The notes: generated by a model from the sequence alone, not told the origin. A stretch of 64,000 bases of DNA from Liolophura sinensis (GCF_032854445.1 NC_088302.1:32397979-32461978), one strand, 5' to 3'; positions 23,481-35,115 are shown, numbered from the stretch's first letter. Numbers and translations are program-made.

Positions 23481-23930
23481 ACAAATAAAACTATACAAAG
23501 TCTGTTTATACTTTATAACAGTAGAACGTCTTTTCCCTAACTGCCAGGCTAGTATGTCGCTTAATGGTTTCACTGTGTGTATTCACTGTTGCAATCACAG
23601 GGCATAATATTTATTTATATATGCATATAGTATATTGCTGTATTTTAGGGCAGAAAAAGTATTGTGAATACTTCACAAAGCAAAGTGGTGAAGATCTACA
23701 AAAATACAAGTACCTATAATGTAGCTTACCATGGATTTGCGTACATTTGCGTACAACTGCGCTGTGAACTGTAATGTTGATTCACAGGGCGAGTCACTAA
23801 AAGATACCACAGCACTAAGGCCAGTTTCCATCCTTGTGCCTGGTTCATACCAAACGGCAAAACAAGGGATTCAAACAAAACCATTTAAAACCATTTAAGC
23901 GACTATTTAACACATAACTCCCAAAGTTCC

Positions 23931-24475
23931 AAATTTACTATTTCCAAGTGTGGACCTAGAAATTGTCTAACGTGTCCACTCCACCTCGAATAACTTCTAT
24001 TCGTCTCAGACTGGTTTTTCATATTGTGTTCAATCTTACGTTAATCTTAGTTGTAAATCATCACATTGCATTTATTTGGTTTCATGCAAAAAGTGTGGTC
24101 AACAGTATGTTGAAAGATGACCCAAAAATTACATCAAAGAGTATATGACCACAGAAAATCAGTCAGCAAACAACAATTGCTAATAGGCAAACATTTTACT
24201 TCCTCCGACCATGGTCGGGACAACTTCAGGATTCAAATAATGGACATGATTTATCCTTCTTCAAAGGATACTGTTCCCGATGTCGAAAGGAAAATCCGTG
24301 ATAGGGAACTATTTTAAATGCTGTAGCTTGGTTCAGTTTTCCCTTATGGCTTAAATGACAATGTTATTGGGGTTAGTAACGTACCATCCAGTCAACTGCA
24401 CGGTTCTAACATAACACATTTGTTCAAATGTCATCAAAGAAATCAACGCAGCCATGGCTGGAGGAAGATTATGTA
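23931..24475 (+). pseudogene. GIY-YIG endonuclease remnant of the Penelope-like element
   Basis: Runs CGPRNCLTC, then in a second frame HCIYLVSCKKCGQQYVER, then after a frameshift LHQRVYDHRKSV, IGKHF, DNFRIQIMD and a stop at 24315-24317, followed by GSVFPYGLND and HQRNQRSHGW. The Cys pattern before and inside the core, the QYV element, the Arg-rich helix and the late PYGLN are as in the ENs of Penelope-like elements. At least one frameshift and two stops. Confidence 0.8.
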
Positions 24476-24793
24476 GTGTTTAGTAAGGTTCACAGCAACA
24501 TAACTGTCAGCTACCTGGTAGGTTTGTCTAAACCAACTGCTAGCGTGGATGATCTAAGCACAGTATTATATGCACCTCCTCTTGAAGTAATGAGTGAAGT
24601 GGTCACAGAAGCAACGTCCACTTCTGCACTTTCTGTACCACCCGATGTGATCCGCGTATATCCTATATAGACAAGACATATCCTATTTTCGACTTTATCA
24701 TCCCCTCAGAACAGTTCACACTACTAAAAATAGACTGACCCTAAAATTAAAGTACCTAGATAGGAGTCTTGATTTGATCAAGATTCCACGAAT

Positions 24794-26134
24794 TTTAAAT
24801 GATCCAGAGGTAAGCAAAGTTGTGACGAATGACTTCTACATACGAGAGTCCCCACGCATTTGCTACCAATATACTAAACCAATGGCTTCGCAGATATTTA
24901 ATTACGCGAAAGCAGTTAAAGATTTTGAGATGTTTTACCTAACATCCAGGTAAGCATGTCTTAACTGGTAACCTTAATATTGTAAATAATAATGATCTTC
25001 GAAATCTGTTTGTGGGACCCCCAGGTATGAAGAGCCGAGAAACATAAACATGAAAGCTAATAAGAAAATTGTCCTTTCGGCGCTTGAAAACATTGCAAAA
25101 AAATGGTGTAAACGGGAGAAGGTAGAACCTTCAATCCTTGACACTTGGTTTGAGCTAGTAAAGAAAAAGGTTGTGTATGCAATCCACTAGTGTAGTCACT
25201 GCTTGCGATCCCACTGTATACTAGTGCTCATGAGACAGTTAAAGAAGTTCTGAATTATCCTACCTTTCGAAAGGTACTTGATGACCTTCAGAGAAAATAC
25301 GTTATTGTTCCTGCGGACAAAGTTCCTAATAATATAATATTTTTTCTGCACGAATTATTACTGCCAGGTTCTTGTAGAAGAGCTTAATATGACTACAACA
25401 ACTGTCACAACATCAACGTCTTCTAGAACGACCAATACTCTGGAGGAACTATTTAAAAAGCACCAGCCCTTTCTCAAACAGAGGGGTGTATTCGTACCTT
25501 TCCGTCACACCGATATTCCAAAACTTTACTGGATTTCAGTAAAAATGCATAAATCTCCACACAAAGCTCGCTTTATTGCGGGATCGAGAGGGGATTCCCA
25601 TGGATACAAATTGTGCCCACCTTTTGGCCGACCTATACCTGTTCTCATATGAATACAACTATATGCAGAAACTATTAAGGAGTAATCCTTACGAGTCCCG
25701 ATCTTTCTCATTCAGTAAACGGTATATTGATGATCTGGTGGCTTTAAACAATCTATATATAGCAAAGGTTGTGAAAGATATTTACCCACCTTCGTTGGAT
25801 TTAACGGTAACCACAGATTTTCCAGATGGTACATCTTATCTGGACCTATACTTGTACAAATACCAAAACGGTTTCCTCTCTCGCAAACTTTACAAGAGGG
25901 ATAGTTGCAATTTTGACACTGTAAATTATCCTTACTTGGACAGCAATATAGGGTTCTGCATATGGCTTGTACATATCTCGCTTTGTAGCATTTGCTAGAT
26001 TCTGTGTGTTGTGTGACGATTTCAATCAACGTCACAAGTTATTACTGCAAAAACTAGTGTGTCAAGGTTATTCCATCAAACGCCTTCACACCAAATTTCT
26101 TAAGTGTTACAATGAGTACACTGAGTACAAGTAA
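24794..26134 (+). pseudogene. Reverse transcriptase remnant of the Penelope-like element
   Basis: Linker pieces PRICYQYTKPMASQIFNYAK, HVLTGNLNIVNNNDLRNLF and KKWCKREKVEPSILDTW; fingers KYVIVPADK and IPKLYWISVKMHKSP..ARFIAGS; motif B GIPMDTNCAHLLADL; the catalytic motif C is YIDD at 25723-25734; then SYLDLYLYKYQNG, KLYKRDSCNFDTVNYP and, after a frameshift, the thumb helix RFARFC..HKLLLQKLVCQGY ending at the stop 26132-26134. Motif A and its surroundings are missing between FIAGS (to ~25586) and GIPM (from 25591). Confidence 0.85.
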
Positions 26135-26364
26135 ATATGCACAGAACATTCAGAGTCTCTGCCGCTCTGCCTCCTGATTGTGTCTAATTCCGCATAATCC
26201 GGGGATAGGGGATGTATACTCATCATGGTGAATTAGATTGCCACGTGGACAGTTGCAATCATAGCGCAACTGAGATACTTATTTTGTTATCGATAACTGA
26301 TAATCTAGCAGGGTACACGAGTTGAATACAGATTTCATTCAGTTGCCCAGCACATGCTTTGCGT

Positions 26365-26425
26365 CTTGTTTTTAATGTGATTGTATGTTAAATGTGATGA
26401 CAACAAATTTTACCTAATTATATAT
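26365..26425 (+). repeat. rep-A fragment
   Basis: TTTTAATGTGATTGTATGTT and AAATGTGATGACAACA, then a jump to TTTTACCTAATTAT. It lies 230 bases after the retroelement ORF. Confidence 0.75.
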
Positions 26426-26517
26426 ACACTAATGCATTACATAGTTAAGATATTTATTAATGTGATGTTATGAAGAGCGGGTAATTCTTGGGTTTCCCTG
26501 CTCTCGATGATCTTTGA

Positions 26518-26665
26518 TTTATTTATCTATTTATTTATTTGATTAGTGGTTTACGCCATACTCAAGAATATTTCACTTGTGCATTATAGTGAGTGGAACC
26601 CGGGCAGAGCTCGGAGAAACCCACGACCGAGCGCAAGTTCCTGGCAGGCCTTCACACACTGATCT
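26518..26665 (-). mobile_element. SINE family 1 copy, 5'-truncated
   Basis: Tail and core only (TACTCAAGAATATTTCACTT, then AACCCACGACCGAGCGCAAG). The core has a deletion removing the CGACGGCGGCCAGC block. Confidence 0.85.
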
Positions 26666-26699
26666 TTGAGTCTTGGCGACAATTAGTCCGTGCCCGATG

Positions 26700-27470
26700 C
26701 TCATTTGGTCATTTAAGATGTCTTCCACCAAAACACCCGTGTGTTCTATATACGATTGTCAAAAATGGTTGTGATTTCATTGTTCTTACCACGTTCAAAT
26801 AAGGCTAAAATTGGATGTGACGTCATGGTGCTTACCACTTTCAGTAAGCCCTCCAAAGGATTCATACTTGTGGTTTATAAGTAATATACATAGATATCTG
26901 TTAATATCTGTATTTTTGGCTTTTGATATTTCTGTTATGGTTACTTCAACTTTATTGGCATTCAAGGAAAACGACTGTTTATTGAACAGTATGCATTGAA
27001 GTCTTGCTGTGACTGGCTTTTCTTTGAGAAAAGTGCGCTGTTGTCGTTGGGAATGAGTACTTCCTGTTCTTGGTGGTGAGAAGTGGCACTGCTTTGAAAT
27101 GCGATGCATCTACACATCAATAGTTTTTTTTTTGCTTTTTCTTACATTTCTTTCAAGTAAAGGAAATTTCCTGTTCTTTTACAGGAAGAACCCGGGCGCG
27201 GTATCTATAAGTAGTTTTGATACGTTCATCTTCATTTCAGATTTTGATAGAAACTAATTCACGGATCCACGGCGAAACTTTCTTTAGGTAACATTCAGTA
27301 GAGCATATCCTTATCTTCCATCTGTCCAGAAGTCGAATTTGAGATATACTTCTTTTTTTTTAATCTGTCTGGATTTTCAACCGACAGACATGTTCTGCAA
27401 CGTAACCAGCAGGGAAAAAGTCTGTCCGCGGTGCATGCTTTAACCTCCAAACATGTAACCAGAATTGAAA
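26700..27470. other. Intergenic, nothing recognised
   Basis: No gene, repeat family or RNA is visible between the truncated SINE and the complex block at 27480. Confidence 0.5.
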
Positions 27471-27994
27471 GGATTCAATTTGTTGGGGATAAATCAGGCA
27501 GCAGAGAGGTTGAGCGGATGAGGTACGGGGTCAGTGAAGTGAAGGCCTAATACCCACCACCTCTGATTTGATTACATCCTTCGGGCCCCAGATGCCTGAC
27601 TTGACAAATTGTGTTACACGGGGCCAGAATCTCGGGTCCCCGAAGAAAACGCCGATTCCCCGCCCTTATTGAAGCAGCTCATTCACTTTAACCTTTCCCG
27701 CAGATGGGCTCGCTGCCCTCTGCTCATTGCTTCACAACCGGAAAGAATAGGAAACGATCATCGCTTGCGTTCACTCTGTTTCATCCCCTGACCCATGTCA
27801 CGACCGATTGCCGGCGAAAACACGTAAGGTCGGAAAGGGCAAATAAGCGCTGACACTGCCTTAAGTCCGTATTAGGAACGTCTCTGTGGCCTGGGCGCTT
27901 CTTGGGACGATTTCATCATGTTGTTTTCATGATGGATGTTAGCCGGATTAACGCAAATAACAAATGGAAAGTCCAAAAGAGTCTTCGAATTGCA

Positions 27995-28465
27995 GTATGT
28001 TTTGCTCAAGCCATGGGTGCTAGGGTTTGGATAAGTTGCTACAATTTAAACATTTGCGTGAAAAAGTTGAGTAAAACCCTCACCGAGGTAATTGATAAGA
28101 GGTCGAATTTCACTGGTTATGTGTATACATTTTCCAGTTATCTATTTTTTTTTCAAGTTACAGGTACTGTCGTCGCTTCTCTGGTTTTACTGTCCTTGCT
28201 GAAGTCTCATTTGCATTGTTTTAATGTTATCGTATGTTAAATGTGATGACAACACAGTATTTTGAATAATTCTCGACCAGAGACCTCTAATAAATTGATA
28301 TTAACATCTCTGCATTTTTACCTAATTCTGCTGAAGTATTATTTATGCATTTAGATGTATTCACGTGAACACTACGAATAAAACCCTGAGGTATTTCCAT
28401 TTCTCAGCTATCGCACTGACATCGTTGCTCTGGTTTTTCTCTCTATGATGTACGTCTTAATTATA
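27995..28465 (+). repeat. rep-A copy, longer than one unit
   Basis: Contains ATTTCACTGGTTATGTG, CTGTCGTCGCTTCTCTGG, GTATGTTAAATGTGATGACA, CTAATAAATTGATATTAACA, AATAAAACCCTGAGG and then again GCTATCGCACTGACATCG and CTTAATTATA: the beginning of a second unit. Confidence 0.88.
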
Positions 28466-28540
28466 TTTTATGTTGCATGTATGTCACATAGTTCAAACAT
28501 GTGTATATAGACGGACTGTAGGTGGTGCAGGAAACAAATG

Positions 28541-28542
<2 letters not shown>

Positions 28543-28626
<84 letters not shown>
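28543..28626. repeat. Compound (TA)n/(TG)n microsatellite
   Basis: About 46 bases of TA repeats followed by about 35 bases of TG repeats. Confidence 0.97.
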
Positions 28627-28628
<2 letters not shown>

Positions 28629-28629
28629 G

Positions 28630-29680
28630 TTTAATCATTGTATCCTGGACTTAGGCATTTTTGGGTTCAAGATCATAGTGAGACATTTTGGAGCAATACT
28701 CTATGAGAACATTTCCAGAAATCGTCTGAAAACAAAGGGGTTGATATGATGGAAACGTAAGGTAATCATTCACGATAACCCGCATTAGACGAAACTTGTT
28801 CGTACATATAAGAATTCCAAACCACATTTGTTGCCAAGGGTCACCTCATTTACTCATTTAATCTATCAATACTGAAATGCACCAAGCAAGATTTTACCTC
28901 TTGATTTTATAAACTACCACTACTCTTAAGGTAATCATTTCATTTTCTAAGGAGATTTTAGAAAAAAATAGATAAACAATTTCTCCACTGCTATTTTATG
29001 CCGCATTAGTTTCAGACTATATGGTTTCAAAGCAATGCATGGATGGATAAAGCCGGGATTAGACTTCCACTCCATTCGGCTCCCTTTGCGGTAGTGTTCA
29101 AATCCCGTAACAAAAGGAACTAAAAGGATCGACCCTTAATAACCTTGGTTTCTACTGTTCACTGACCACGATTTACAACCACAGAGGCTCGCAACCACTA
29201 GATGCCTCCACAAGTGGATAGTACAAGAGGGATTCACTTGTACTCAACTAATCCAACACACTACAATCAGATCACATATCATTTTTTTTTTCTGCTAATA
29301 AGAGTCAATCTGTTTTTGTTTTCTGATTAGTAAAGCGATTAATCTCGTCTCCGGTGAAAAACGACGAGGAAATGAATTCGTCCACACTGTCTACTTACAA
29401 ATACAGTCAAGAAATAATTGTCCTTTTAAAGTTTATCTTTTTTTGATTAAATCCCACTGAATTCTTGATATTTTGTTCCAAATTTAATGTTCTATTCTTC
29501 ATATACTTGTACACATGTACAGATTAACGTGTTTTTTTTGGTTATTTCTACAAATGCGTGCCTGTATTAAATTAATTAAAATCTAATAATACAAACGCTC
29601 TTTCCATCAAAAAGCAATCAAGTTACTGTATAATTACAACTCTGTGTCATAGACAGTTAAAAATCACCAACACCTAGGCC
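28630..29680. other. Intergenic, no gene seen
   Basis: AT-rich, without recognisable repeats or protein-like frames. Confidence 0.5.
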
Positions 29681-30643
29681 TTCATCCATTATAGGTTCAG
29701 AATCGGAGAATTATGCGTTCTCACAGTTTGCAATGTTATGGGTCAGTGACCAACATCGCATGGACACTAATCACATGACGGCATGTGTCTTTCCGTTAAT
29801 TGTGTTCATCAAAGAGACTCAGTTGAGCACAGAAGACACGAAGAGAATTCACAGCGAGATGGTTGGATGTTATAGGCACTGAGCAATACAACGCGTCCAT
29901 TTTCCATTCAGCGGGTAATTCCATAAAGCCGATTGGCGGATCGTTTGTGATGCGATTATGAAAACGGTCTGTTCCATAATGCGTCGCCAGTATTGGAGTC
30001 GCGAAGAAGACGGCTTCGGTAGACTCTACCCATCCCCAGGCGCAAACATTTACCAATAATCAGACAATTATCAAATACCCAAGATAGTTCTCTAATTACT
30101 CCAATACACTGGCTCGCCTTGGGGATTGTGCCCGCAACGCCAAAAGCCAAGTCCAAAGTGACTTTATTAAGGTGTTCCTGGCTGATTGCTAGAGAGGCAG
30201 ACGGCACGCGCGAGCACGCCTTCCCCTGTCAGTCACGAATTGTCTCTGCCAGAGGATGGTCTTAATTACCTCCTCAAGAGCACAAGAGATCGCTCGTTGA
30301 CAAAACGACTAAACGTAAAAAATTGAACCACGTACTTGTTGTGTGTTGAAGATGCACTACAGTGGTAATTTATACACTAGGAATTTTTTTAAAAAAAGTA
30401 AACGTTTTTGCGTTTTACATTGTATTGCTTTGTGTATTACATTGCGAATTATGAAGCCGGTTTGATTTTACATCATAAACAACCTGCATTAAAACTGATA
30501 TTGCCTAGTGCTCGTACTCCATCTTGTATAAAGTCAGTCAACCCTGTATCATAAACAATACTAAATACAACTGACTGATTTATAAGTCATGGTTTTCACA
30601 TACAAAATTGTTATATATTAGCCTAATTAAATCATTCTATACC

Positions 30644-30692
30644 TCGAAACAGATATATGTATACCAGCATTCAACCAAAATGGAAACAGCGT
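30644..30692 (+). repeat. rep-B fragment
   Basis: CTCGAAACAGATATATGTATACCAGCATTCAACCA-like sequence, matching the left end of rep-B at 13874 and 36118. Confidence 0.55.
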
Positions 30693-30957
30693 CCGTTTCG
30701 GGGGCGGCAGATCCAGGGTCGGCAGATTCAGGGTCAGTCATGGGTCGGGTCACACCTAAGACCTTGAAAGAGGAAGTTGTAGCTTCCTCGCTTTGCGTTC
30801 AGCATTAAACGAATAGTGTAACGACTGGTTGACCCATATCAGTATAATGGATCGGTCGGGCCCGCTGAATTGACTTCAGTAAGTGGTCTCAGTGAAGCAG
30901 CACTAGATAAAAGAGCGATAGAAATCCGTCTTGCAACAAGGATGCACATTTCATGCA

Positions 30958-31027
30958 CTCAAAGGACTCCGTCGTCACATGACTGAAAAATTGTTAACCC
31001 CTGGCACTCACTCACTCACTCATTCAC
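30958..31027 (+). mobile_element. SINE family 2, 3' end fragment
   Basis: CGTCGTCACATGACTGAAAA, ATTGTTAACCCC and a (CACT)n tail: the plus-strand counterpart of the 2799-3175 element's 3' end, with the GAGTACGACG part lost. Confidence 0.6.
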
Positions 31028-31284
31028 TCAACCAAAATGGACATTAGAGTCAATTATGAAGCTTTGCCAAAGCAATCCATTTCTTAATGCACAAAGTATA
31101 TTTTAAGTATGACTGAATACAGTACGGCTCTTTTCAGCTAATTTTGTAAAAAGTTTGATTCTCCCAAGTAAAATGTTCAAATATTTAAACAATATGTTCA
31201 CTTCGTCATGATATGTGTTTGCTTATTTGAAATTCTTCCGTATAAGTGCTGATACAAATCTATAATGGTTAGTTTACGCGTACT

Positions 31285-31495
31285 GGTGGATTACTGCTGC
31301 GGCAGCAACTCTTTATCTGAAACAGTGGGACCCAAGGTTCGAATCCAGCCCCCGTAAGTTCGGATGCGACTTTAAGTCATGAGGTTTGTCAGGTACCTGA
31401 GGAAGGGCTGGGTTTTATACTCCGGATACCACTAGTCCATGAAGCGGTGAAAATTCTTGCGTACGGTGTTAGACATCATACAATAAAGTAAATCA
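31285..31495 (+). mobile_element. tRNA-derived SINE, family 3
   Basis: Starts with a tRNA-like region carrying the B-box GGTTCGAATCC, followed by GTCATGAGGTTTGTCAGGTACC, a degraded 'ACTCCGG' block, CTTGCGTACGGTGTTAGAC and an A-rich end. Same architecture as 50270-50540. Confidence 0.65.
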
Positions 31496-31499
31496 TTTC

Positions 31500-32685
31500 T
31501 TAGAATAGAATGCACTCACTTGCTTGACTCACTTGAATGAACGCCACATTTGATCATTTTCCCACATGAAATTTTCGAATTGTCCCAAATGCAATTTTCG
31601 AATTACGTCATTACGACAACACACTGCAATCCCTGTGCATTGTAAGGCTACTTGACTATATCCTTAAACATGGCAGTATTTGTGTTCAAATAAAACAATG
31701 GCCGTAATATAATTATTTTTGTAATATTTGATACAGGAGCCAAGTTAAGAACAAAATTTAGGAGATCGTCCTTAAATTAGTTTTCTATATTCCATATAAC
31801 ACCTCATATTAAAGGTTGCAAATTGATCCTGTACCGTGCCATACAGCGACCAGATCACGTCGCACTGTCGTCAATCTGTTGTCGTAACATCGCGCTATGA
31901 ATACGCTCAAGCGTTTGTCATTCTTAAACCTCCCGAGGGCGGCTTACAGATCATTTTGCATTAAGTGACGCGATGAGCCTATTTCCAAACTGAGCACCTG
32001 ACAGACTGGCGGAAAGAATTCTGAATATACTCCTATAAATATCATAAATGTTTAAGTATTTTTCAGGTTTGTTCACAAAGTTTGTGTTCCACCAAACATT
32101 GTATTTTTGATCTAACCCTTTCCAGGCTAACTGATGACCGACCGTAAACCCACGAGTTGTTCAGAATGGTAATGTTGGATATTTTGTAAAGGATCGTATT
32201 TCTCTAATACAGGTGTAAGTACGGTGAAACCAGATGAGTGGAGACTGATGTTTTGGTGAGGTGGGTATAAAGACTTCAGTGAGATACTTACATATATCTT
32301 TCAAGGTAAAAGGCTAAAATATAGAGAGTAAAATTATGGTATGATAGTTAGTAAGAATTACTTCATTTATTGATTGTTACTGTTCAGAGACATTGAAATC
32401 ATCGATCGCTGGTAAACTTTTGACAACAGGGCCTAAATAGCACTCCCCCACTCAAGTGTAAATGATTAAATCTACTTGTCGTGGTTTTCGGAAAAGAAAT
32501 TACTTGAATTGTTGGTAAGTTTTCTGTGCATCAGAACTAAAAACCACCGAAATGACAAAACGCGTGCTGTTGATATCTTAGTAAACCTCATTACTTTAAT
32601 TCTTAACATGATTTTGGTGTTGTCAAAGATATATAATAGATATTTTGGCTTACTAACTACAAAAAGACAAAAAAGCTCGAAGCCG
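31500..32685. other. Intergenic, no gene seen
   Basis: AT-rich with no repeat I can name. Overlapping frames on both strands at 32472-32783 are not protein-like. Confidence 0.5.
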
Positions 32686-33448
32686 CCTTTAAAGGGGTGT
32701 TGTCCATGAACGCAAGTGTCGCACAAAGCTCCCGTGAGTCCTTTGTCCCCAACTGACCCGATGGACGCTTCCCCAATTGTCATCGTCCTGGGGATCCTTG
32801 TGATAACGTCAAAGGGTACGGATGGATCACTGGCCTGGTCCTCGTTTGACAGTTAACAGAATCCGGCAGCCATCGAATCATGAGATGCGACCAAGCCTGA
32901 CGCATCGCTCCAGCGTTAACGCCTTGTCAGCTGGCAGAAGTTGTTTGTGAAAGCGGCACACCGTGGAGAACTCAATTTGACTTCATCTGTTGCGGACAGT
33001 TTGTAAATTCCCCGTGGGGCCCTATGTTTGCAGTGATTTATAGCCAGATCATACCGTTCGGTCTCTATGTGGCCAGCGGATCCCATTAGTCTGGCTCCGT
33101 CTCAATGAAGCTAAAACAAAAAGGAGATAAATAAAGTCGAAATGAAACAGCGAAATGGCGAAGAAGAGATGACGGCAATTTGAAAAACCAACCTCGCTAC
33201 ATGATTTTCTAATATAACCGTATCGCTGGTGACATGAATCATTCTTGCTGGCATTTATCATACAAGGGCACCGAACGCGGTTTGAATGTGCACTATACAG
33301 ATATTGGACACATGCATTGGATTATCATAGATAAAAATCCCTGGATGTCCTAGCAAACTCTTACAGAATTTCGAGAGACAATATTGATGGCGTAGCTCTG
33401 TGTTTTTACGATATCACTGTGTAGAATGCATCACTTGAGTGATTGATT

Positions 33449-33705
33449 GATTTATTTATTTGATTGGTTTTGTACGCCGTATTCAAGAGTGGTATAAGAC
33501 GGAGACCAATCACAGTGGGATAAAAGTGGCAGAGCACAAAGAAAACCCATGGCCATCCGCAAGTTGCTGGCTGACCTGTCCACGTATGACAGGAAAGGAA
33601 GCCAGTATGCATGGGCTGGACTTGAACTCACACCAACTTCATTGGTGAAAGGCTTCTGAGTCGCTGTGCTGCGTTGGCACGCTATTATCAATCGGCTTTG
33701 GGGGG
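33449..33705 (-). mobile_element. SINE family 1 copy, old
   Basis: Tail at left (TTTATTTATTTGATTGG), degraded core (GAAAACCCATGGCCATCCGC) and recognisable head (GGACTTGAACTCACACCAAC). Confidence 0.88.
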
Positions 33706-34009
33706 ACCTCTAACAACTAAGACACAGGGTAAAGCATATACATACAGGTATATACAGTACACTGTTTAGATGCAGTAGAAAACTATTTCAAGAAACTTAA
33801 TTTGATCAAAATTATATTGGCTTGTTTGCACTGCATTTTGTTTCTTAAGATGCAAGATGGATAACATCTTTGTAAATTGTGAACTCAAAAAGTATTTTTT
33901 GGGGGTAGATGAATTTACTTCAAACCACATATGGCCTATACAGAATATATCCATATATTGCATCGAGTGACGGACTGAGGTCAGACATTGTTCTGTCAAG
34001 AGTTAAGTT

Positions 34010-34210
34010 TCTATGATGGCATCTGTTGGAAATACGCTTACCCTTAATCTTTAGGGTAGCGGGTTCGAATCCAATTCTCGATTGCTCGGGTGCAGCTGTT
34101 AGACAGGATATTTGATATATACCTGATGAAATCCAGTAGTTTTCCTGGGACACTGTAGCATCTGTTTCATCCGTAAACCTTGACACTCTCGTTTTATATT
34201 GTTCCATTTG
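34010..34210 (+). mobile_element. SINE family 3 copy, diverged
   Basis: The tRNA-like head has A-box-like TGGCATCTGTTGG and an exact GGTTCGAATCC B-box, followed by GATATATACCTGATGAAATCC, the family 3 body. Confidence 0.5.
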
Positions 34211-34820
34211 AAGAAGTGCCCTTCAATGATAGGATTGCATTCGAGAATATCGTAATCTTATGCGTATAATATCAAGAAATTATTTTGCAAAGGTTGTTTT
34301 TGACCGTGTTTTTTAAAGCAGAAATTGAAATCATTTCCAGCCATTGATGAAACGAGAAAACGGTTTCATCGAATCCTGCGAATATTAATAATATTACAGT
34401 GTGAGGTAAAAATGTGGAGTCTATCGTTCATCGCCAAAGTATGGCCTTATACCCAAACATTTGCATGTTTGAGTCCGTCTTCCCTTTTCTGTTATCTGTC
34501 TGGTGTTTCTAACTCGCTGGGAATTTTGTGTAAATGTATACAGTACGAAGAACCAATGAAATACAGAACAATAATTTAATAATATCTATAACTAGATATA
34601 ACATCTATGTTTTAAACTGGTTTGAGACTTAACATATCAAGTAGAACTAATAATCAATGTTTCACTGTGGACTAAATGTATCAAATGTTTCCAGATATGT
34701 AGCCGACTCCAACTATTATCTCGTAGGCAACTGCTTCTAAAACCCAGGCAACAAGTCTACGATTTCTACATAACTGTCTATGCATTTTATACCTGTTTAT
34801 TGTATACGAGTTAAGAAGAT

Positions 34821-35115
34821 TCAAAACCAAGTTAATGTCCTTTGACAACAGTTGCCGGCAGTTGAGCTACTCGGGCGGATTAGAAGAAAGTATGAAGACT
34901 CCCTCCCGCAAAACATCAGAGTGCTGACCCGCGAGAAGCAGTTGATTAAGCAAATCGAATTAAGGTCATCATCTTTTGAAGTTAACCTGAAAGCTGCCGA
35001 TGCCAACATGTTAATCTTGGCGGTGTCTCGTGACTTAATTCCTAAATCGGATAGATTCATAATTGATTTCTCTGATTCCCCAGACAAATTAATTTGTGGC
35101 GTACATTACCTCTGA
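34821..35115 (+). other. Complex block open on both strands, unknown
   Basis: A plus-strand 87-codon frame (34852-35115; PAVELLGRIRRKYEDSLPQN..., ending VHYL) overlaps an 88-codon minus frame. I recognise neither. The DNA is rich in TTAAT, AATTG and one AAGGTCA (near 34962-34968). A conserved non-coding element is at least as likely as a small gene. Confidence 0.3.

Larger units (their letters stand above)
23931..26134 (+). mobile_element. Decayed Penelope-like retroelement, permuted (EN before RT; Naiad-type)
   Basis: The plus-strand fragments, in order, are a GIY-YIG endonuclease (23931-24475), a linker (24794-25195) and a reverse transcriptase with thumb (25250-26134). Canonical Penelope-like elements have the endonuclease after the RT. 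The EN-first order is that of the Naiad/Chlamys clade, which Naiads represent in many invertebrates. The frame is broken by several stops and frameshifts, and an internal deletion removes RT motif A, so the copy is dead. The CxC linker motif expected in Naiads is not visible; the place where it should be looks deleted. UGA-recoding Naiads are known from clams, but the stops here include TAA and TAG with frameshifts, so decay is the simpler reading. Confidence 0.8.

Noticed and set aside
23931-24475. In-frame UGA codons as possible selenocysteine, as reported for clam Naiads
   Set aside because: Frameshifts and TAA/TAG stops occur in the same copy, and the UGA after QYVER coincides with a frame change. 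No SECIS could be judged by eye.
31285-31400. Possible tRNA gene (GGTTCGAATCC B-box), also near 34070 and 50330
   Set aside because: No full cloverleaf or discriminator; each continues into the same SINE body and tail.
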